DNA from: Microbispora catharanthi
Lineage (GTDB): Bacteria; Actinomycetota; Actinomycetes; Streptosporangiales; Streptosporangiaceae
NCBI RefSeq assembly: GCF_006334915.2
Contig: NZ_VDMA02000006.1
Span: 372,001-436,000, forward strand
DNA: 64,000 nt
Direction of reading: 5' to 3'
Shown: positions 60,073 to 64,000 of the stretch, in pieces
Position numbering within the stretch: position 1 is the stretch's first letter
How the letters are laid out: the number at the start of each line of letters is the position of its first letter
Program-made: the position numbers and the translations under genes
The notes under the pieces: generated by a model
Databases searched by the model: none
What the model was told of the DNA's origin: nothing
Seen by the model: the letters and a program-made list of their open reading frames with translations, nothing else

Positions 60073-61073
60073 CCGACCCCGAGGACGAGCAGGGGCCGCT
60101 GGAGAGGCTGTCGCGCCGCGACTGGATCGGAGTCGTCAAGCGCACGGCCAAGGAGTTCAAGGAGGACAACGTCCCCGACTGGGCGGCCTCGCTGACGTAC
60201 TACGCCGTCCTCTCGATCTTCCCCGGGCTCATCGTGCTGGTGTCGATACTCGGCCTGCTGGGGCAGAGCGCCACCGGCCCGCTGCTCGGGAACATCAAGT
60301 CGCTGACGCCGGGGCCGGTCCAGCAGATGCTGCAGACCGGCCTCGCCAACGTCCAGCAGCACCAGGGCACCGCCGGGGTGTTCGCCATCACGGGTCTGCT
60401 GCTCGCGCTGTGGGCGGCCTCCGGCTACATGGGGGCGTTCATCCGGGCGACCAACGCGATCTTCGACATCCGCGAGGGCCGTCCGTTCTGGAAGGTGACC
60501 CCGCTCCGGGTGGGGCTGACGCTGCTGCTGGTGATCCTGATGGCGGTCTCCGTGCTCGCCGTCACCTTCACCGGCCGTCTCGCCGAGATCGCGGGGAACC
60601 TGCTCGGCCTCGGGCCCGCCGCGGTCACCGTCTGGGGCATCGTGAAGTGGCCGGTCCTCGTGCTGCTCGCGGCGGGCATGATCACGTTGCTCTACTACGC
60701 CGCGCCCAACGTCCGCCAGCCCGGCGTGCGGTGGCTCAGCCCCGGCAGCCTGTTCGCCGTCGTGGCCTGGGTCGTGGTGTCCGCCGGCTTCGGGCTGTAC
60801 GTCGCGCGGTTCGGCTCCTACAACAAGACGTACGGCACGCTCGCGGCCGTGGTCGTCTTCCTCGTCTGGCTGTGGCTGTCGAACATCGTCATCCTGAGCG
60901 GCGCGGAACTCGACGCCGAGCTCCAGCGCGGTCGCAAGATCGCCGAAGGCGAGTCCCCCGCGGAGCCGTACGTCGACCCCCGTGATCCCCCGAAGAACCC
61001 CGAGCCCGAGGAAGGCCTGAGCGAGGTTCCAGGGACACGGCGTGAAGCGCGCCAGGAAGCCGACGCGCCGTAA
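60069..61073 (+). CDS. YihY/BrkB-family inner-membrane protein
   Basis: A 334-residue polytopic protein. WAASLTYYAVLSIFPGLIVLVSILGLLG is the family N-terminal signature, followed by LLALWAASGYMGAFIRATNAIFDIREGRPFWK, and about six helices in total (VGLTLLLVILMAVSVLAVTF, WPVLVLLAAGMITLLYY, GSLFAVVAWVVVSAGFGLYV, VFLVWLWLSNIVILSGAELDAELQ). The C-terminal tail is acidic and proline-rich. These proteins were once called ribonuclease BN by mistake; the role is unresolved. Last gene of the operon and followed by a strong terminator. Confidence 0.9.
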   Translation: MTDPEDEQGPLERLSRRDWIGVVKRTAKEFKEDNVPDWAASLTYYAVLSIFPGLIVLVSILGLLGQSATGPLLGNIKSLTPGPVQQMLQTGLANVQQHQGTAGVFAITGLLLALWAASGYMGAFIRATNAIFDIREGRPFWKVTPLRVGLTLLLVILMAVSVLAVTFTGRLAEIAGNLLGLGPAAVTVWGIVKWPVLVLLAAGMITLLYYAAPNVRQPGVRWLSPGSLFAVVAWVVVSAGFGLYVARFGSYNKTYGTLAAVVVFLVWLWLSNIVILSGAELDAELQRGRKIAEGESPAEPYVDPRDPPKNPEPEEGLSEVPGTRREARQEADAP

Positions 61074-61118
61074 GGCGGCGCGCCCGGCATCGACGTCTCG
61101 CTGCCGAAGAGAGTTTGT

Positions 61119-61151
61119 GAGACAGGCCCGGCCCGGTGCCGGGCCTGTCTC
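61119..61151. terminator. Terminator after yihY-like gene
   Basis: A perfect 14-bp stem (61119-61132 with 61138-61151) with a 5-base loop, between convergent genes; likely works in both directions. Confidence 0.85.
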
Positions 61152-61167
61152 ATGACTGCGGCGCTTC

Positions 61168-61782
61168 TCATGGCTGAGGCGACGGAGACCGGCCGTCGTC
61201 CGCGCCGGGCGGGGCGGACGGGGCGACGTTGCGGCGGCGGGCGCGGAGCGCGCGAACTCTGCCCCGGCTCGCGCACGCCGGGGACGGGCACCACCGCCGG
61301 CGCCCCGGCGGGTCGACGAAGACGCCCCTGCAGTCGGGCTCGGGGCAGCTCTTCAGGGCCAGCCGGTCGGAGCCGGTCATCTGGTCCACCGCCTGACGGG
61401 CGATCCGGGCCAGGGCGTGCGCCGTGGTCAACGGGGGCTCGCGCCGCAGCCGGTCGTCCGCGCTCAGCCGGACCGGATCGTCGTGCTCGCGGAGGAAGGC
61501 GGACAGGTGGGCCACGGCGTCCGCCGGTGGCGGCCGCTCCTCGACGGTGGCCAGCGCGAGCGAACGCAGCGCCTCCCGCAGCGTCCACGTGCGGTGCAGG
61601 TCGCCCTGTCCCGGCGGCCGGGCCGGGGACAGCTCGCACCGCTCCAGCCACTCCGCCAGGCGGGCGGGAGTGGCCAGCCGTTCCACGGGAGCCGCGCTGA
61701 ACGTTCGGCCTCTGGTGGCGAGCAGGTTCAACCAGACGGCGCCGCAGTCGAAGCGGAAGGCGAGCCTGTCGTCCTTGGTCAC
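61168..61782 (-). CDS. CGNR zinc-finger regulator (ABATE domain)
   Basis: A 204-residue protein. The N-terminal part (FRFDCGAVWLNLLATRG...WTLREALRSLALATVEERPP) is the ABATE-type domain. The C-terminal zinc finger reads CPEPDCRGVFVDPPGRRRWCPSPAC followed by ASRGRVRALRARRR, i.e. the CGNR finger with ASR in place of GNR. The family are presumed stress-related transcription regulators. The GTG start at 61782 lies 6 bases after a -10 box (TACCCT), and both overlap the first GTAACG palindrome, so autoregulation is plausible. Divergent from the phosphotriesterase-like gene. Confidence 0.85.
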   Translation of the reverse strand: MTKDDRLAFRFDCGAVWLNLLATRGRTFSAAPVERLATPARLAEWLERCELSPARPPGQGDLHRTWTLREALRSLALATVEERPPPADAVAHLSAFLREHDDPVRLSADDRLRREPPLTTAHALARIARQAVDQMTGSDRLALKSCPEPDCRGVFVDPPGRRRWCPSPACASRGRVRALRARRRNVAPSAPPGADDGRSPSPQP

Positions 61783-61788
61783 GACATC

Positions 61789-61794
61789 AGGGTA
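61789..61794 (-). promoter_or_regulatory. -10 box of leaderless CGNR gene
   Basis: On the minus strand, TACCCT, 6 bases, then GTG 61782. Overlaps operator 1 by 3 bases. Confidence 0.55.
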
Positions 61795-61810
61795 ACGCTT
61801 CAGCCGTTAC
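61792..61810. promoter_or_regulatory. Operator 1, GTAACG-N7-CGTTAC
   Basis: Perfect 6-bp inverted arms with a 7-base spacer. It lies between the divergent CGNR and phosphotriesterase-like genes, overlapping the -10 of the former and the -35 area of the latter. Confidence 0.75.
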
Positions 61811-61829
61811 ATCCCCTACAGTCCTCCTC

Positions 61830-61848
61830 GTAACGCCCAAGGCGTTAC
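61830..61848. promoter_or_regulatory. Operator 2, GTAACG-N7-CGTTAC
   Basis: GTAACGCC CAA GGCGTTAC, an 8-bp perfect palindrome with a 3-base centre and the same GTAACG-N7-CGTTAC core as operator 1. Centres are 38 bases apart. TACAGT (61817-61822), a likely -10 for the phosphotriesterase-like gene, lies between the two sites. Confidence 0.75.
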
Positions 61849-61869
61849 CTCGGTGAGGAGGAGTGGGAC

Positions 61870-62808
61870 ATGACGACGAGGCAGGCGCCGCGGGAGCGGC
61901 TGACGCCGGCGGCCGTCCGGACCGTGCTCGGGGACATACCGCCCGAGGAGCTGGGGGTCTGCGACGCCCACGACCATCTGTTCTTCGCCTCGCCGGCCCT
62001 GCCGGGTCAGGAACTGGACGACGCCGGGGCCGCGCTCGCCGAGCTCGACGCCTTCGCCGCTCTCGGTGGACGTGCGGTGGTGCAGTGGACCCCCTGGGGG
62101 CTGGGACCGCGGGCGGGAGAACTGCCGGGCCTGTCCCGGCGGTCCGGTGTGCACGTCGTCTCCGCCACCGGGCTCCACCAGGCCAGGCACTACGACCCGG
62201 ACGAGCTGCGGCGCGTCCACGGCGGGCTGGCCGGCCTGTTCGTCCGCGAGCTGACCGCCGCTCCCGTGAGAGCCGGCCTGATCAAGGTCGCCGGCGCCTA
62301 TCACCGGCTCGACGACCACGCACGGCACGTCATGGCGGCCGCCGCCGAAGCGCACCACGCCACCGACGCGCCCATCGGCGTCCACCTGGAGGCCGGAACC
62401 GCGGCCATGGACGTGCTCGACCTGCTGTGCCGTACGCACGGTGTCCCTCCGCACCGCGTGATCCTCGGGCACCTGCACCGGTTCCCGGACGCGCGCATCC
62501 ACAGGGAGGCAGCCGAGGCCGGTGCGTTCCTGGCGTTCGACGGTCCGTCGCGGGCGCACCATGCCGGCGACTGGCGCCTTCTGGACTGCCTGGAAGCGCT
62601 CGCCGGGGCGGGACACTCCCACCGGATCCTGCTCGGCGGCGACACGGTCACGGCGGCGGCCCGGTCCGGCGCCGACGGTCCGGGTATGCCGTTCCTGCTC
62701 GGCGGCCTGCGCCCGCGGATCGAGCGGGAGCTCGGCCCCGGCGTCGCATCCGCGATCTTCGTCGAGAATCCGGCACGGGCGTTCGCGGCCCACTGGCGGC
62801 GGCCATGA
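61870..62808 (+). CDS. Phosphotriesterase-family metal hydrolase
   Basis: A 312-residue amidohydrolase-superfamily TIM barrel. CDAHDHLFF gives the HxH metal ligands, GLIKVAGAY the bridging Lys, IGVHLEAGTAA and VILGHLHRFPD the two further His ligands, and LLGGDTVT the catalytic Asp. The layout is that of PTE-like lactonases/hydrolases; the substrate is unknown. ATG 61870 has GAGGAGG 8-9 bases upstream. Expression is probably governed by the paired palindromes and the divergent CGNR protein. Confidence 0.88.
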   Translation: MTTRQAPRERLTPAAVRTVLGDIPPEELGVCDAHDHLFFASPALPGQELDDAGAALAELDAFAALGGRAVVQWTPWGLGPRAGELPGLSRRSGVHVVSATGLHQARHYDPDELRRVHGGLAGLFVRELTAAPVRAGLIKVAGAYHRLDDHARHVMAAAAEAHHATDAPIGVHLEAGTAAMDVLDLLCRTHGVPPHRVILGHLHRFPDARIHREAAEAGAFLAFDGPSRAHHAGDWRLLDCLEALAGAGHSHRILLGGDTVTAAARSGADGPGMPFLLGGLRPRIERELGPGVASAIFVENPARAFAAHWRRP

Positions 62809-62833
62809 AGCCGGGAGAAGCCCGGCCGGCGCA

Positions 62834-62869
62834 GGCCCCGCCTTCTCGATCAGGAGAAAGGACGGGGCC
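62834..62869. terminator. Terminator between the hydrolase and the peptide genes
   Basis: Outer stem GGCCCCG (62834-62840) with CGGGGCC (62863-62869) and inner TTCTC/GAGAA, between genes that converge here. Confidence 0.7.
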
Positions 62870-62877
62870 GCGTCCGG

Positions 62878-62994
62878 TCAGCAGCAGTGCATCATGTCCG
62901 CGCTGGCGGGGGTGGTCGACGCTGCGGTGATGGCGGCGGTGACGCCGATGGACATGAGGGCGGTGAGTACGGCGGCGGCGATGCGGCGGCGCAT
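62878..62994 (-). CDS. Secreted micro-peptide A (38 residues, ends HCC)
   Basis: The protein starts MRRRIAAAVLTALMSIGVTA, continues with a hydrophobic stretch and ends TTPASA DMMHCC. It is a textbook Sec signal peptide (three Arg, hydrophobic core, AxA site) with only six residues after the predicted cleavage. AAGGAGCTCCT before the ATG is a strong ribosome site. Except for the penultimate residues (DMM versus DEV) it equals peptide B, encoded 47 bases upstream on the same strand. The near-identity, kept frame and ribosome sites argue for real genes. No known family comes to mind; the function is unknown. Confidence 0.7.
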   Translation of the reverse strand: MRRRIAAAVLTALMSIGVTAAITAASTTPASADMMHCC

Positions 62995-63041
62995 AGGAGC
63001 TCCTTCGGTATCGGCGGTGGGCAGGGCGATCCCGGGTTCGG

Positions 63042-63158
63042 TCAGCAGCAGTGCACCTCGTCCGCGCTGGCGGGGGTGGTCGACGCTGCGGTGATGGCGG
63101 CGGTGACGCCGATGGACATGAGGGCCGTGAGTACGGCGGCGGCGATGCGGCGGCGCAT
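63042..63158 (-). CDS. Secreted micro-peptide B (38 residues, ends HCC)
   Basis: Tandem duplicate of peptide A: same 32-residue signal peptide, mature hexapeptide DEVHCC. AAGGAG 6 bases before ATG 63158. The frame stays open far upstream, but that part is antisense to the MaoC gene and includes no other strong ribosome site, so the short start is preferred. The pair is probably one transcript ending at the hairpin 62834-62869. Two cysteines next to a histidine could bind metal or form a disulfide, which is speculation. Confidence 0.72.
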   Translation of the reverse strand: MRRRIAAAVLTALMSIGVTAAITAASTTPASADEVHCC

Positions 63159-63392
63159 GACGAGCTCCTTCTTGGGACTGCGGTGGATGCGGGTGCGGAC
63201 CTCGCCGCGTTCGGCGAAGTCCTCGCGAAGCGATCCCCACTGTTGGAGGCGCGGGTCGTGTACGCCAGGTGTCCGGATGTCCGGAAAAATTCGGAACGCT
63301 GCCGCTTTGCCGAAACTCGACTGCGGAAAACGCCAACGGCGTACCGGGGCGTGACGGTGGCCGGGCTCACCCCGCCGGGAGCTGATCCAGAA
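63159..63392. other. Intergenic region between peptide genes and MaoC gene
   Basis: No convincing gene. It contains a palindrome CCGGA TG TCCGG (63273-63284) followed by an A-rich stretch, a candidate operator, and leads to the leaderless promoter at 63393. The minus strand just before peptide B reads like coding sequence (LREDFAERGEVRTR), possibly a gene remnant. Confidence 0.5.
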
Positions 63393-63398
63393 TAGTAT
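63393..63398 (+). promoter_or_regulatory. -10 box of leaderless MaoC gene
   Basis: TAGTAT, exactly 6 bases before GTG 63405; no ribosome site. Confidence 0.6.
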
Positions 63399-63404
63399 TC
63401 TGGT

Positions 63405-63923
63405 GTGACGGTCCATGAAGCCCGCATCGGGCGCTATTACGAGGACTTCGTGGTCGGCGACGTCTACCAGCACCCTCTCGGCCGGACGGTCGGCGAGGCC
63501 GACAACACCTGGTTCACGCTGCTGACGATGAACACCAACCAGAACCACTTCAACGCGCACTTCGCCGCTCGGGCTCCGGTCGGAAAGATCATCGTGAACT
63601 CGGGCCTCTCGGTGGCGATCGTGCTCGGGTTGTCGGTCCTCGACGTCAGCCAGACGGCCATGATGAACCTCGGCTGGGACGAGATCCGGCTGACCCATCC
63701 GGTCTTCGTGGGCGACACGCTGTACGCCGAGTCGATCGTGGTGGACAAGCGCGAGTCGAGGTCCCGGCCGTACGCCGGGATCGTCACCTGCCGCACCCGG
63801 GGCCTGAACCAGGACGGGGACGAGGTGATGTCCTGGCGGCGCGCGGTGATGGTCTACAAGCGCGACGCGCCGCACGACAAGGGGTACTTCCCGCGTGCCA
63901 AGACCGGCCCGATGGAGGCGTAG
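63405..63923 (+). CDS. MaoC-type acyl-CoA hydratase
   Basis: A 172-residue hot-dog-fold protein. GRYYEDFVVGDVYQHPLGRTVGEADNTWFTLLTMNTNQNHFNAHFA carries the hydratase signature, with Asn at the usual Asp place and His retained in NQNHFN. VFVGDTLYAESIVVDKRES is the second conserved part. It resembles the MaoC protein beside AccA1/AccD1/FadE19 in the M. tuberculosis leucine-degradation locus (Rv2498c-Rv2502c), proposed to hydrate methylglutaconyl-/itaconyl-type CoA esters. An acyl-CoA dehydrogenase gene starts in its stop codon (1-base overlap). Confidence 0.88.
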   Translation: MTVHEARIGRYYEDFVVGDVYQHPLGRTVGEADNTWFTLLTMNTNQNHFNAHFAARAPVGKIIVNSGLSVAIVLGLSVLDVSQTAMMNLGWDEIRLTHPVFVGDTLYAESIVVDKRESRSRPYAGIVTCRTRGLNQDGDEVMSWRRAVMVYKRDAPHDKGYFPRAKTGPMEA

Positions 63924-64000
63924 TGGACTTCGAGCTGAACGAGGAGCAGCGGCTGTTCCGGCAGACGCTGCGGGAGTTCGTGGACAAGGAGATCGTCCCC
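63923..64000 (+). CDS. Acyl-CoA dehydrogenase, N-terminal 26 residues only
   Basis: GTG 63923 opens VDFELNEEQRLFRQTLREFV then DKEIVP, the standard first helix of acyl-CoA dehydrogenases, cut by the window end. It overlaps the MaoC stop by one base. A FadE19-like role in branched-chain acyl-CoA oxidation is suggested by the MaoC neighbour. Confidence 0.85.
   Translation, partial: MDFELNEEQRLFRQTLREFVDKEIVP

Larger units (their letters stand above)
62878..63158 (-). repeat. Tandem gene duplication, 164-bp period
   Basis: The two peptide genes and their ribosome sites (about 130 bases each) are nearly identical. Differences cluster at the end (the two codons after Asp) and just before the start codon. 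Confidence 0.85.

Noticed and set aside
63042-63875. Longer 277-residue reading of micro-peptide B starting opposite the MaoC gene
   Set aside because: It would place a signal peptide at the C-terminal end and runs antisense to a conserved gene; the strong ribosome site is before ATG 63158. A short coding-like stretch just upstream is noted as a possible remnant only.

Overview
This window is about 64 kb of very GC-rich chromosome (third codon positions almost all G or C, many GTG starts, abundant ATGA start/stop overlaps). It reads as a filamentous, cellulolytic actinobacterium, most like the Streptosporangiaceae/Thermomonosporaceae. Pointers are the GH48/GH9 cellulases with CBM2 modules and a perfect CelR/CebR box, a DUF5753 helix-turn-helix regulator with a small partner protein, receptor-type Ser/Thr kinases, and many leaderless genes with a TANNNT box six bases before the start codon. 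The family-level placement is inference. No rRNA, tRNA, CRISPR array, prophage or replication origin was seen.

Layout. 1-4266: the end of an acyl-CoA carboxylase beta subunit, then a biotin-carrying alpha subunit, HMG-CoA lyase and an acyl-CoA dehydrogenase, i.e. a leucine/isovalerate degradation operon. 4391-7882: a HAD phosphatase and a CitB-type response regulator, whose partner sensor kinase and the divergent DctA-type dicarboxylate carrier are both cut off at their 5' ends by an IS1341/IS605-type tnpB element that itself carries a frameshift. 7888-14403: SnoaL-like protein/LysR pair, GNAT, lipoprotein, a large modular unknown protein and the pseudouridine catabolic pair PsuK-PsuG. 14636-23498: FAD oxidoreductase, an OmpR/EnvZ-type pair, three glycosyltransferases (one preceded by a ladder of translationally coupled mini-ORFs) and a ferritin-like protein. 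23742-31327: DUF5753 regulator and partner, then an AtuA / enoyl-CoA hydratase / biotin carboxylase / carboxyltransferase operon resembling acyclic-terpene (geranyl-CoA type) utilisation.

31480-49892: receptor Ser/Thr kinase, GlcD-type oxidase, secreted M6 metalloprotease, diacylglycerol-kinase-like protein, SWIM and SNF2 proteins (with a duplicated N-terminal leader mini-ORF), TetR/monooxygenase pair, and a flavin electron-transfer operon (ferric-reductase-like membrane protein, FMN-binding protein, ApbE) divergent from a two-component system. 49952-52342: one ORF that fuses a complete Ser/Thr kinase domain to a complete DHA2-type MFS transporter. 52467-58366: a small unknown gene, a free-standing CBM2-like protein, GH9 and GH48 cellulases, with a CelR-type operator at the inferred transcription start of GH48 and three hairpins between the two cellulase genes.

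58733-64000: holin-like/DUF3618/YihY envelope operon, CGNR-type regulator divergent from a phosphotriesterase-family hydrolase with paired palindromic operators, twin genes for 38-residue secreted peptides that would mature to hexapeptides ending His-Cys-Cys, and the start of another acyl-CoA gene set (MaoC hydratase, acyl-CoA dehydrogenase). That MaoC may supply the hydratase step missing from the first operon. The observations most worth following are the kinase-MFS fusion, the twin micro-peptides, the mini-ORF ladder and the tnpB-associated deletion.
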